Shown here piece by piece: positions 42,399 to 51,486 of a stretch of DNA of 64,000 nucleotides. Position 1 is the first letter of the stretch; the number at the start of each line of letters is the position of its first letter. The stretch is taken from NCBI GenBank assembly GCA_964537685.1, contig CAZICM010000021.1:62001-126000 (forward strand). The letters run 5' to 3'. This DNA comes from CAZICM01 sp964537685 (lineage in GTDB: Bacteria > Myxococcota_A > Polyangia > Polyangiales > Polyangiaceae). Made by a program: the position numbers and the translations under genes. Under the pieces are notes generated by a model. The model saw nothing but the letters and a program-made list of their open reading frames with translations, did no database searches and was not told where the DNA came from.

Positions 42399-43901
42399 TC
42401 AATAGCATCGGGTGCCAGGTGTGGGCATTTTCAATTCGATCAGATATTTGGCGACATAATCGTTAATGCACTGGCTTTTATTTCCAAAAGCCGTGTGGCC
42501 TTCATCATCAAGCGTCAGCAGCAGGGCATTATCCAGGTGATCGGCCAGCGAAACAGACCATTCGTAAGGCGTTGCTGGATCGCCCATGTTTCCAAGGACC
42601 AATATCGGCGGAGTCCCCTCGGCCCGGACAGGCGCGGCAATCCGGGAGCTCTCAATGGGCCAAAACGCGCTGGGCAGGCTTGTGTAAGGGAGTGACGCGC
42701 CAAGCCTGGGTGCCTTGGATTTTAGTTGTTCCGTGGCCGAATCGTAATACTCCATATCCCTCGGAAAAGGATTGTCTATCGAAAATATTGCATGGTATTG
42801 ATCAAAAGAATCCGAGTAATGGCCTGGCTCATAGCGGCCTGTAAATTTATCCGATAGTGCAAGCAATTCGGTTGAATCTTTTTCCAAGGCCGCGAGCGAG
42901 AGGGCAGAGGCGAGATCGAAAGAGCTCGGACCATAGAGCGCTCCAGTTACGGCCCAGAAGAATTCGCCTGGGCCGGCGGAACGGCCTTCGGCGTCGCCGG
43001 CAGCAGGCATTGGAGCCGCTTCAATTTCGGCCTGAAGCGCATCAAAAGCGGTATAGGGATCGCCCGCTGAATGAAATTGGCATTCGGCATCGGATGCGCA
43101 TTTATTTAAAAAATGATCGAGCGCCATTTCAAAGCCCAAGGCTTGGCCTTCGACAATCTGTGCGGCGGACAGCGCTGGATCGACCGCTCCATCGAGCACA
43201 AAGGCGCGGACTTTTTTGGGATAACGCTCGGCATAGAGGGCGCCTATAAACGTTCCATAAGAAAAACCCACGTAATTCAGCCTATATTCTTGAAGGGCAA
43301 GGCGAATCCGTTCGAGATCGCGGACGACGTTTTCGGTGCCCACATAAGGTAAAATCAGCGCGCTTTTTTCGGCACAGTCGTCGACGAATTGCTGGGTTTC
43401 GGAAATAATGGCCTCGCGCTCTTCAGGAGAGTCCGGGGTTAAATCCAAGGCCATCAATTTATCAAGATTGTCACCGCATTCAATCGTAGGCTCGCTCAAT
43501 CCCACGCCCCGGGGATCGAAACCAACAATATCGTATAGGTCGCTTACTTCTTCAGGGATGCGGCGCCAAAAATAATAGACCCAAGCGGCGCCGGAACCGC
43601 CCGGCCCTCCTGGATTAATGACAATCGAACCCTTTCGGGCATGGGGATTTCCAGCAGGACGCCGAATAAGCTGAAGTGTGAAACCAGAAGCCCGATCGCC
43701 GCGTTCGGTATCATATTCCAAAGGGACGCCGAGCGTTGCGCATTCAAAATCGCCTTCCTCTCCACAGGCCCGCCATTCGGGCGGTGGGGGAAACGCCTCA
43801 TTTTCGAAATCGTCCGCACCGCCCGTATCCGCACATGCTGGCAATACGATCAAAATGCATGCCGTAAACGCCCTCACGGCCGAAGAAGAGCGGGAAATCA
43901 T
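42399..43901 (-). CDS. TAP-like alpha/beta-hydrolase lipoprotein
   Basis: A 500-residue exported peptidase-like hydrolase. The start at 43901 gives a signal peptide with lipobox LPAC. The oxyanion element NPGGPGGSG and the nucleophile elbow GFSYGTFIGA (Ser in GxSxG) are present. The C-terminal TAP domain carries the acid (GDPATP) and the His (DEGHTAF). The family, typified by Streptomyces tripeptidyl aminopeptidase and related S33 hydrolases, removes short peptides or esters. There is one base between the stop of the TPR-PEGA gene and this start, so they are co-transcribed. Confidence 0.85.
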   Translation of the reverse strand: MISRSSSAVRAFTACILIVLPACADTGGADDFENEAFPPPPEWRACGEEGDFECATLGVPLEYDTERGDRASGFTLQLIRRPAGNPHARKGSIVINPGGPGGSGAAWVYYFWRRIPEEVSDLYDIVGFDPRGVGLSEPTIECGDNLDKLMALDLTPDSPEEREAIISETQQFVDDCAEKSALILPYVGTENVVRDLERIRLALQEYRLNYVGFSYGTFIGALYAERYPKKVRAFVLDGAVDPALSAAQIVEGQALGFEMALDHFLNKCASDAECQFHSAGDPYTAFDALQAEIEAAPMPAAGDAEGRSAGPGEFFWAVTGALYGPSSFDLASALSLAALEKDSTELLALSDKFTGRYEPGHYSDSFDQYHAIFSIDNPFPRDMEYYDSATEQLKSKAPRLGASLPYTSLPSAFWPIESSRIAAPVRAEGTPPILVLGNMGDPATPYEWSVSLADHLDNALLLTLDDEGHTAFGNKSQCINDYVAKYLIELKMPTPGTRCY

Positions 43902-43902
43902 A

Positions 43903-45177
43903 TTAAAAGCGTCCGATAACCGAACCGCCGACAAAGCCGGGCGACCATTGAGGAACAAATCCCATCGAATGGCCCGGCGTCTTTTCAGGCTGTGAAGGAG
44001 CCGCCGGCGGCGTTTCTTTTTTCTTGTTCGTCAGCGGCGAAACACCTGTAATTTGAGGCTGATCGAATAAAAATAATCCCGCGCCCGCACCCGCGAATAC
44101 CGCCGCGGAACCAAAGAAGATTAAGGTCAGCGCCCGGCTTTCATCGCGGCCGGCAATGGCATTATCCAAATCCTTGAGATCCTGTTGCTTGAGAAAGCCA
44201 TTCTGCCGCGTCCGTTCCAGGTCCTCGGCCATGGCATCCTGCCCCAGCGCGCCCAATAAAAATAGGGCCCCGATAGCCGAACTGCTCAGCGCTCCGCCAA
44301 AAAAGACATAGGAAATCACGCGCTGGCGGGTCTGGGAAAGCGGAGCATCAATTTTTTTAGATTCACCGCGCCCTACTTCAACTTCCTGATTGAACACTTG
44401 ATAGCCATTTAAGGCAGCCGTTATGGTATGTATCCCCGCTGGAACGGAGACGGGCCTGGCCAATGGAGCTATGCCCTCGGGGCGCCCATCTACCGATATC
44501 ATAGCGCCTGAATTTGCCGATATCGTAAGCATAGCGGGCATTTCCCGGAGCTGAATATCATAGGCCACCATTCCCCGCTCGGGCGCACGCACATCGCGCT
44601 CTTCAGGGAAATAGCCATCCGATGTAATGCGAACGGTATGCGGCCCAGGCTTTGCCTCCACCTCGAGCGGCGCCGGGACGGGCGTTCCGCCGTCCAGCGA
44701 TATCATCGCTCCTTTCACCGAAGCAGATACCACAAGCTTGGGCGCCGCCAGCACGTCGTCCGCACCTGAATCGGCCGCGTCACCGACTTTTTCAAGCAGC
44801 GGCTCCAATTGCTCCAGCGCTTCTAGGGCATCGTTGTGGCGCCCGCCTTCCTTCACGAGTTCGATATATTTTTTGTAATGCTCAACCGCCTTCTTTAAAT
44901 ACTGAGGCTTCTTCTGATCGACATAGAGTTTGCGGTAGGACTGAGCAATTGAAAAGACAATGCCAGGGCGGGAGGAAAGGCGGTATGCCTGATCGAAGGC
45001 CTGGATGGCCATAGCATATTTGCCCTGTTCATAGGCGCTGACGCCCGTATTAAAATAGACTTTGGCTTGCTCGACCTCGCTTTGGGCATAAGCCGGAAGC
45101 GGCATGGCCATCGGCGCAAGGCATAAGGTTACAGCGGCTAACAGGTATTTTGTGGATCGCGTTCGCACGGTGCTCAA
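43903..45177 (-). CDS. Secreted TPR protein with PEGA repeats
   Basis: A 424-residue exported protein. A signal peptide (about 1-31, ending PAYAQ) is followed by three TPR-like repeats (about 35-135: FNTGVSAYEQGKYAMAIQAF, VFSIAQSYRKLY, AVEHYKKYIELV). Two PEGA domains follow (GAMISLDGGTPVPAPLEVEA and GAMISVDGRPEGIAPLARPV), then two hydrophobic segments (about 285-310 and 345-370) and a basic Pro-rich tail. PEGA-TPR proteins are characteristic of Myxococcota envelopes, probably linking surface or peptidoglycan structures. It is the first of two genes with the TAP-like hydrolase downstream. Confidence 0.82.
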   Translation of the reverse strand: MSTVRTRSTKYLLAAVTLCLAPMAMPLPAYAQSEVEQAKVYFNTGVSAYEQGKYAMAIQAFDQAYRLSSRPGIVFSIAQSYRKLYVDQKKPQYLKKAVEHYKKYIELVKEGGRHNDALEALEQLEPLLEKVGDAADSGADDVLAAPKLVVSASVKGAMISLDGGTPVPAPLEVEAKPGPHTVRITSDGYFPEERDVRAPERGMVAYDIQLREMPAMLTISANSGAMISVDGRPEGIAPLARPVSVPAGIHTITAALNGYQVFNQEVEVGRGESKKIDAPLSQTRQRVISYVFFGGALSSSAIGALFLLGALGQDAMAEDLERTRQNGFLKQQDLKDLDNAIAGRDESRALTLIFFGSAAVFAGAGAGLFLFDQPQITGVSPLTNKKKETPPAAPSQPEKTPGHSMGFVPQWSPGFVGGSVIGRF

Positions 45178-45186
45178 CCTTTATGT

Positions 45187-48027
45187 TTAGTTTTTTGTAT
45201 CGTCCGACAGGTGAGTAGGAACGAAAACGGAGCCAAGAAGCAGCGAAAAGCCTCCTTCACCGCCGATCGCAAGATCGTCAACGCCATCGCCGTTAAAGTC
45301 GCCTCCAACAGCGCGCTCGGCATTTAAACGTTCGATTAGCAAGTCTCTTTCTTCGAAATTCGCCTTGACAAAGTTGGCGATGTCGGCGGCGGGAACAAGA
45401 TCTGCCCACATAACGCCCGCTTTCGTAACAAGCACCAGCTCCTTATCGGCATCGGTATCTAAATTCACAAATGCGATATCTTTGATTTCTTTGCTTTCAC
45501 CGGTGAGGTTAAATTTTGAAAAATTTTCAATGTCTATCGTCCCGGTTCCAGTGTTCCAGATCACTACAGCGGTACTGTCATCCAATAACCCAACAATATC
45601 CTCCAAGCCATCGCTGTTCACATCCACGGGCCTCATTTGCATTGCATAAGGCTGCTGGGTCTTGGCCGTCGCGAATTCCGCACCCAATTTCGAACCCTTC
45701 AATGGGGGCGATGCACTTATAGAAATATTCGCCAAACCCGACCCCGCCTCTACCGAGTTAAACGAAGCAGTAATCAGCTTATACGCGCCGCCGGACGCTC
45801 CATAGCCAACGATTTCGGTTTTGTTATCGGGTGATTCGTTGCCATTGAGCTGAAGCCCAAAGAAATAATCAATGGAGTCGACGGCAGGCATCATATCGGG
45901 CATGTCCTTGCTTAGTATCGCGGATAGCAGCGTGGGACTGGCCTCCAAATTTACACTATCCGAGCCGGCATCCTTCAAGATCCATGGCCGCTCCTCACCG
46001 GGCCCCATTTGCGATGCGATAACCATAATGTCCATCGCATCTTCACCGATAAACCGTCCAAGCGCAAGCTGTCTCGGATCGCCGCTGTACACAGTATCGC
46101 CGTAGTTTGTCAGCAAGAGCTGGGGAGATACAAATAATCTATCAGGCCGCCCAAAAAAAAGATAGCCGTTACGGGCTTCACCCACCATACCAGTCAATAC
46201 GAGCAAATCAGAGGCCGAATCCCGCCCCCGTACCGCGCCCGCGCGGACATCGAGCACATTCTCGATATCCCCGAGAGATTCGGGAAGCTCGGGCGGCCCA
46301 GCCACATTGCCATACAAAATCGATAAATGGCTACCCGTTTCCGAGCTCTGATCGTTAGTAATTTTTCGGTCCTTTTCCCGAACAACAAGATCCATAATCT
46401 GATCGCCGTCGTAATCGCCGGAAATCATCTGATGCACGTAGTTATCCGTCGGTATGAATATCGGGGTAAACGCTCCAGCCCCATCACCATTATAGAATAT
46501 AAGGCCCTGGACGTCTTCGGAGGCCGTAAAGGCATCGTTAGCCGATAAATTGGGAGCACCAAGCGGCATATTAAAATTGCCTATGGTGGCCACTGTCAGC
46601 AAGGATTGCTTTTGGCAGTCGTACCGCGCATAGGGCCTTGCCAGGATCGGGGTTGTAAATACGACGCCAAGGGTATCAATGATATCCGCCTTTTTGTCTC
46701 CGTTTAAATCTCCAAATGCAAGAGGTGTATTGGCTAACTGAAGCGGCGGCGCCATCGGGCCGGGCGGTCCCCCACAGGCATACTCAGGCTTATCCGTAGG
46801 CAAATTCTTGAGATCTGCTTGCGTGAGAGAACCCACGGTAAATAGCGGCTGACTTGTGAAAGAAGGCAGCGCGCCCCAATCCAAATCGCTGTTGATTCGA
46901 ATGATGTCGATGCGCTTATCCTTTCCCGTTGCTTCATCATCCGTTCCATAAAGGATATCGGGATGATCGTCTCCATCCATATCGGCAAACCAAACTCCCA
47001 ACCACGGAACACGGCCGTCGGGGATCTCGACCGTGAAGCCCATATCTAACTTCGGTGGATATACCGGACCATTGCCGGTAACCATAAGCGTGCACCCCTG
47101 GTATACCTGAAGCATCGGCGCGACCGCATTCATAGGATCGGAATTACCGGCGGTCATAAAACCCATTGCATCGCACTTATCCTTTGGAGACAGCAATCCT
47201 ATAGCTACGCGGCCGATCAGCTTGGTTCCGTCCAGCTCCAGCTTTATGAGCGATTCTGCTCCATTGGGTCCCGGCGGTTTGCCGATATCGAGAACCTTCA
47301 GATGCGTTGGAGTATCGATATTTCCCGCGGGACCTGCAAGAACGGCGATATCCTTTTCCGATCGATTGGCATCCAGCCGAAAAGGAACCGCCAGATGTAG
47401 CGTTTCGGCATTTTCAGCAATTTGCGTGGAAAACAATTTGGGCTTCAGGGTTCCATCCGATTGTCCGAGGAATACGGAGACCGTTTCCCCTGTCTTGAGG
47501 ATTAAATCGCTGGTTAGTGGCTCGTTCCCCGATGATTGATCCAAAAGGCCAATCACAGGCTGATCCGGAAAGCCCGGGACTGAAAATGTAAAGACCTCAT
47601 TACCCACTTCATCAAAATGATGAATATCTGTGCGGGATAAAGAATAAGTGACCAAATCCGTGCGGCCATTTCCGTCGAAATCGCCTGCACCAAACCCTAA
47701 AATCCCATCGCCCACATAAGAAATAGGCTCCTCAAAATCGCCCCCGGCGCCCCTGCATACTCCATCGACGCCGCACCCCTGGCCTTCAGGACACTTTTTA
47801 ATCGCATCCGGCATCAATCCATCGGTGAAATAATCGCATTGATAATGACAGGCTCCCGGCTGTCCCGCTGGAATACACGTCCCGTCCATCTGGCCGCTGC
47901 CATCGCAGTATTCACCGACGTCAAGGACCCTATTACCGCATTCGTTGCGGGCAAATGTGACGAATTCGGTGCAGCCGCCGAGGCAGGCCAATGCGAGCAA
48001 TGAAACAATAGATGCGCGGATTTTCAT
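45187..48027 (-). CDS. Large FG-GAP/VCBS-repeat lipoprotein
   Basis: A 946-residue surface protein. I choose the ATG at 48027 (AGGT eight bases upstream), which gives signal MKIRASIVSLLALACLGGC with its lipobox; ATG 48033 is equally possible. A Cys-rich segment near residues 25-90 (CGNRVLDVGEYCDGSG) is common at the start of Myxococcota lipoproteins. After it, FG-GAP-type repeats (GDFDGNGRTDLV, DMDGDDHPDIL, GDLNGDKKADII, GDYDGDQIMDLV, DVNSDGLEDIV, GDFNGDGVDDLA) run across the length and probably form a beta-propeller with calcium sites. It may be an adhesin or binding protein. It ends nine bases before the TPR-PEGA gene start. Confidence 0.85.
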   Translation of the reverse strand: MKIRASIVSLLALACLGGCTEFVTFARNECGNRVLDVGEYCDGSGQMDGTCIPAGQPGACHYQCDYFTDGLMPDAIKKCPEGQGCGVDGVCRGAGGDFEEPISYVGDGILGFGAGDFDGNGRTDLVTYSLSRTDIHHFDEVGNEVFTFSVPGFPDQPVIGLLDQSSGNEPLTSDLILKTGETVSVFLGQSDGTLKPKLFSTQIAENAETLHLAVPFRLDANRSEKDIAVLAGPAGNIDTPTHLKVLDIGKPPGPNGAESLIKLELDGTKLIGRVAIGLLSPKDKCDAMGFMTAGNSDPMNAVAPMLQVYQGCTLMVTGNGPVYPPKLDMGFTVEIPDGRVPWLGVWFADMDGDDHPDILYGTDDEATGKDKRIDIIRINSDLDWGALPSFTSQPLFTVGSLTQADLKNLPTDKPEYACGGPPGPMAPPLQLANTPLAFGDLNGDKKADIIDTLGVVFTTPILARPYARYDCQKQSLLTVATIGNFNMPLGAPNLSANDAFTASEDVQGLIFYNGDGAGAFTPIFIPTDNYVHQMISGDYDGDQIMDLVVREKDRKITNDQSSETGSHLSILYGNVAGPPELPESLGDIENVLDVRAGAVRGRDSASDLLVLTGMVGEARNGYLFFGRPDRLFVSPQLLLTNYGDTVYSGDPRQLALGRFIGEDAMDIMVIASQMGPGEERPWILKDAGSDSVNLEASPTLLSAILSKDMPDMMPAVDSIDYFFGLQLNGNESPDNKTEIVGYGASGGAYKLITASFNSVEAGSGLANISISASPPLKGSKLGAEFATAKTQQPYAMQMRPVDVNSDGLEDIVGLLDDSTAVVIWNTGTGTIDIENFSKFNLTGESKEIKDIAFVNLDTDADKELVLVTKAGVMWADLVPAADIANFVKANFEERDLLIERLNAERAVGGDFNGDGVDDLAIGGEGGFSLLLGSVFVPTHLSDDTKN

Positions 48028-48089
48028 GGGCATACCTGCAATCATAAGTAATGGGTCACTCTTATGCATTCGATGAGCTTCTTTAGGGT

Positions 48090-49775
48090 TTAATCGCTCG
48101 ATAACTCTGGATTCTTGCGCCATTCGACATTGGGCTTGCCCGAGGCACTGGACTTCGGCGGCACCCCCGGCTTCGCGGACGCTACGGCTTTCATCGCGAC
48201 TTTTACGCTGGTATCCGCAACCGGCTGAAATTTATACGGCCAGGGCTGATATCCTTTTGAAATAAGCGTCAATTCGATCATTTTATCGGTTTTATCGAGC
48301 CAAATGGGCTCCGATGCCGATCCAAGCTTTTGCTCGCCCAGCATCACATCGGTGTCCGGCGGGCTTGATTCAAAGGTTATTTTGATGCGGGCCGCTGCAT
48401 TGGCTGCCGTCCCCGCCGAACTCACCGGAGATACCGATGGAAGCCCCGATCCCGCAACCGCCGCGCTCCCAGGCCCCGCTCCATGCTCACCCGCAGGAAG
48501 ACCCGGCAATGCATTGGAATCGGGCGAACCGCCAAATTTCCACGCAATGGCTCCCAATACGATCAGCATGAGCGCTCCTCCGCCCAATACTATCGTTTTT
48601 CTTTGACCACCGGACGGCTTGGAATGCCCGCCTTCGGGCTCGCCCAAGGTTTTTACTGTCGCGCCGTCATTCGATGGATTGGGCAGTGTCTGCGCATCAT
48701 CCGCAAGCGTTCGCTCGGTGGGATCGACGGCGCGCGGACCAGACGCAACAACAATGGTTTTACCTGAGCCGGGCGCCAAAAACTCCCCTGAACGAAGCGC
48801 CACAGGCCCAATATTGTATCCCGCGTTTTTGGCCGCCGTCATCAGCGCCTCCATCGCGGCGGCCATGGTGCCCGGCCGTTTTGCAGGATCTTTTTCAAGC
48901 ATCGACAAGACCGGCGCATCCAGCTCCGCCTTTAAATCGGAGCACACCGTGGACATGCGCGGCGGAGGCTCGGACACATGCTTAATCATGATATCCATCA
49001 CCTCCTCGGCATTGAACGGATACGTCCCTGTCAACACTTCAAAGCACATCACACCAAAGGCATAAATATCCGTGCGGTGATCGATATTTCGGCCCCTGCA
49101 CTGTTCGGGAGACATATACAGCGGCGTGCCAATCGGAACGCCGGTGCGGGTCTTATGACTTTGAGCCGAGTCGCCCAGAAGCTTCGCTATGCCGAAATCG
49201 AGCAGCTTGGGATACACCGTGCCATCTTCATCGAAGGCCAGAAATACGTTTTCCGGCTTGAGATCGCGGTGCGCAATGCCCGCCGCGTGCGCCGCATCGA
49301 GCGCGCGCGAAATGCCGCGGAGAATAGGCAGCGCCTCTTCCACCGGAAGGCGCCCCCGCTTTTCAAGGTAATGATTAAATGGCTGCCCTTCGAGCAGCTC
49401 CATCACATAGTACTGGCGGCCATCGTCCAGTTTTCCGAATGAAAAAATATCAATGATGCCCCGATGCCGGATTTGATTCACCGCGCGGGCTTCGGAAATA
49501 AAACGGGCCACCATTTGCGGATCGGCCGAAAAGCGGTGATTGAGAACCTTGATCGCCGCTTCCTTGCCAATCACCGGATGCACGGCGCGATAAACACTTC
49601 CAAATCCGCCCTCACCCAGCTTGCTTTCAATGCGGTATTCGCCGACAGAAAAGCCTTCTTTTAAGTCGGAATCCAAACCGGCAACCGCGCTGTCGGGCAG
49701 AAGCTGCGCCCCATCCTTCGGGCATTGAAGATCGCTGTCGGGATATTGCTCTCTGCAAGTGGGACACGTGGCCAT
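48090..49775 (-). CDS. Ser/Thr protein kinase with zinc ribbon and PEGA-like tail
   Basis: A 561-residue membrane kinase. Residues 1-22 carry the short CPTC...C ribbon (Cys4, Cys7, Cys18, then PKDG) found on many myxobacterial kinases. The catalytic domain (about 45-305) has the Gly loop LGEGGFGSVY, Lys in AIKVL, HRDLKPEN, DFGIAK and SPEQ, all intact, so it should be active. A Thr/Pro/Gly segment, one membrane helix (about 395-415, IVLGGGALMLIVLGAIAW), a Gly/Ser/Pro linker and a PEGA-like domain (FESSPPDTDVMLGEQKLGSA) follow. Presumably it senses an envelope signal. Targets are unknown, but it directly precedes the FG-GAP lipoprotein gene on the same strand. Confidence 0.92.
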   Translation of the reverse strand: MATCPTCREQYPDSDLQCPKDGAQLLPDSAVAGLDSDLKEGFSVGEYRIESKLGEGGFGSVYRAVHPVIGKEAAIKVLNHRFSADPQMVARFISEARAVNQIRHRGIIDIFSFGKLDDGRQYYVMELLEGQPFNHYLEKRGRLPVEEALPILRGISRALDAAHAAGIAHRDLKPENVFLAFDEDGTVYPKLLDFGIAKLLGDSAQSHKTRTGVPIGTPLYMSPEQCRGRNIDHRTDIYAFGVMCFEVLTGTYPFNAEEVMDIMIKHVSEPPPRMSTVCSDLKAELDAPVLSMLEKDPAKRPGTMAAAMEALMTAAKNAGYNIGPVALRSGEFLAPGSGKTIVVASGPRAVDPTERTLADDAQTLPNPSNDGATVKTLGEPEGGHSKPSGGQRKTIVLGGGALMLIVLGAIAWKFGGSPDSNALPGLPAGEHGAGPGSAAVAGSGLPSVSPVSSAGTAANAAARIKITFESSPPDTDVMLGEQKLGSASEPIWLDKTDKMIELTLISKGYQPWPYKFQPVADTSVKVAMKAVASAKPGVPPKSSASGKPNVEWRKNPELSSD

Positions 49776-49960
49776 AACGAGGGACGCTCGGGACGAGCCT
49801 ACACGCCCTCGCTGCCAATTTCTACAGTGTGATCAGCCCCGTTTCCCCGACACTTCTTTGTCACATGGGCTTTGCATAACTTTGCATGGGCATCCGGCAA
49901 TACGGCCCAATTGGGAATAAAATACAACCGGATTGTTTAATAAATGGATAGAAATTATAT

Positions 49961-50356
49961 TTAATGCGCCATCGCAGAGATCACGAATTGGCCAATGGCA
50001 CAGAGAAAGCCGAGCGCAAACATACCGGAACGGGCCTTGTCAATATCCGCCAAATATAATACGCCGTGCAGCACGCGGCAGACCACCCACCCCACAGCAA
50101 GCGCCGTCGACAGCATAGGATCCGCCTTGGTCACATGAGCGACCAACACCGCGGGCGTAAACACCATAAGCGCTTCAAATGCATTTTGATGCGCGCCCCA
50201 AGCCCGGGCCCCCTTCCCTTCAAGCTTGGATACCTGCGCCCGCGGAATCTTATTGTCTGCGTTGCCAAACTGCTCCTTGCGCGCATTGAAGGCCACAGGC
50301 AACCACACATAAGGCAAAATCATCGCCACCAGCAAACACCACAACGGAATGGTCAT
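49961..50356 (-). CDS. MAPEG-family membrane protein
   Basis: A 131-residue inner-membrane protein with about four hydrophobic segments. The signature RAWGAHQNAFEALMVFTPAV matches the first loop/helix 2 region of the MAPEG family, which includes microsomal glutathione S-transferases and small bacterial relatives of unknown role. AGGAGG lies ten bases before the start at 50356. It is divergent from the GAF-STAS gene with a 200-base gap in which I see no motif. Confidence 0.85.
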   Translation of the reverse strand: MTIPLWCLLVAMILPYVWLPVAFNARKEQFGNADNKIPRAQVSKLEGKGARAWGAHQNAFEALMVFTPAVLVAHVTKADPMLSTALAVGWVVCRVLHGVLYLADIDKARSGMFALGFLCAIGQFVISAMAH

Positions 50357-50556
50357 GATCCTATTTCCTCCTAGACGCTTCTACCGCCATCCACATGATG
50401 AAGCAGTATTTCGTCCCACATACCGACCCAACCCATGACCTTATCCAGTGCACATACCTTTGTAAATCAGAGTTTTGCGGCGGCCCCGCTTTTTTTCATT
50501 GCATTTCAAAGTGCGCTATCGCTATCGGTAAGTTGATTTTCCAGTAAGACAGCCCC

Positions 50557-51486
50557 ATGAGCCTGGAAGACGATTCAGCCGAGCGAGCGGGAGACGCTTT
50601 TTACGATTTGCTCAACCAAATCGCAGTAGCGCTGGGCTCGATCCGGGATCGCAACACGTTGGCGAGCGCGATGAAGATTCTCGTCGACGAATGCTTCGCT
50701 GTGGAATTCTCGGGCTTGTTTTATTGGGATCCAAAGCTTCAAACACTGCGTTTCGCTTATGCGAGCGGGTTTTCCGAAGAAGAACGGGCCGAGCTCGAAA
50801 GGAGCGCGATGACCCGCCTGCCCGGGCAGGTGTTTCGGGACAAGCAAACGATTATGGTGCCCGATGTAGAAGCCCATCACGATCGAATTATTGCAAAATC
50901 GCATGATAGGCGTGTTCAATCCCGTTTACACGCGCCTGTGCTCTACCGGAACGAGAGCGTGGGCGTGCTTGCGCTGGCGAGCTCCAAGAAGTTTCATTTT
51001 AATCATGCCAAAATGAGATTGGCTTCTTTTATCGCGCAGATGGCCGGCGTTGTGTATGGCAATCTATTGCATCTCGATGAGCTTGACAATCAATTAAATA
51101 CAATTCGCACCCAGCGGGAGGAGATTCTTCATTTATCGGGGCCGGTGCTGAATTTAGGCCGGGGTATGCTGCTATTGCCCTTAATTGGACAGCTTACGCC
51201 TGAAAAGGCCGCTCATGCCCAGGAGCACGCGCTTCATGCCATTGTTAAATACAGGGCAAAGACTGCGATTATCGATTTAACGGGCGTGGCCGCGGTGGAT
51301 GCGGAAACGGCGCGCTTGCTCTTAAGCCTTGCGGGTACGGTGAGACTTCTGGGAGCCCGCTGTTTTATTTCGGGGCTCGCTCCCAAGACGGCTTCATGCA
51401 TGGTGGATATTGGGTTTGAGGGCGGCCGTATTCACTTTTTCAGCAGCGTTGCGGCGGCAATGAATGCCGCTCACGCGTTTATTTAG
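50557..51486 (+). CDS. GAF-STAS regulatory protein
   Basis: A 309-residue soluble regulator. Residues about 15-170 form a GAF sensor domain (LVDECFAVEFSGLFYWDP, LHAPVLYRNESVGVLALAS). A short helical linker (about 178-195, DNQLNTIRTQREEILHL) and a STAS domain (about 200-305) follow, with IIDLTGVAAVDAETARLLL. The phosphorylatable Ser/Thr of anti-sigma antagonists is replaced by Ala-Val-Asp here, so it may not be phosphorylated in the usual way. The plan is like RsbR-type stressosome proteins, with GAF in place of the globin domain. Its STAS segment parallels that of the V4R-STAS protein at 41229-42293. It shares its last four bases with the radical SAM gene. Confidence 0.85.
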   Translation: MSLEDDSAERAGDAFYDLLNQIAVALGSIRDRNTLASAMKILVDECFAVEFSGLFYWDPKLQTLRFAYASGFSEEERAELERSAMTRLPGQVFRDKQTIMVPDVEAHHDRIIAKSHDRRVQSRLHAPVLYRNESVGVLALASSKKFHFNHAKMRLASFIAQMAGVVYGNLLHLDELDNQLNTIRTQREEILHLSGPVLNLGRGMLLLPLIGQLTPEKAAHAQEHALHAIVKYRAKTAIIDLTGVAAVDAETARLLLSLAGTVRLLGARCFISGLAPKTASCMVDIGFEGGRIHFFSSVAAAMNAAHAFI

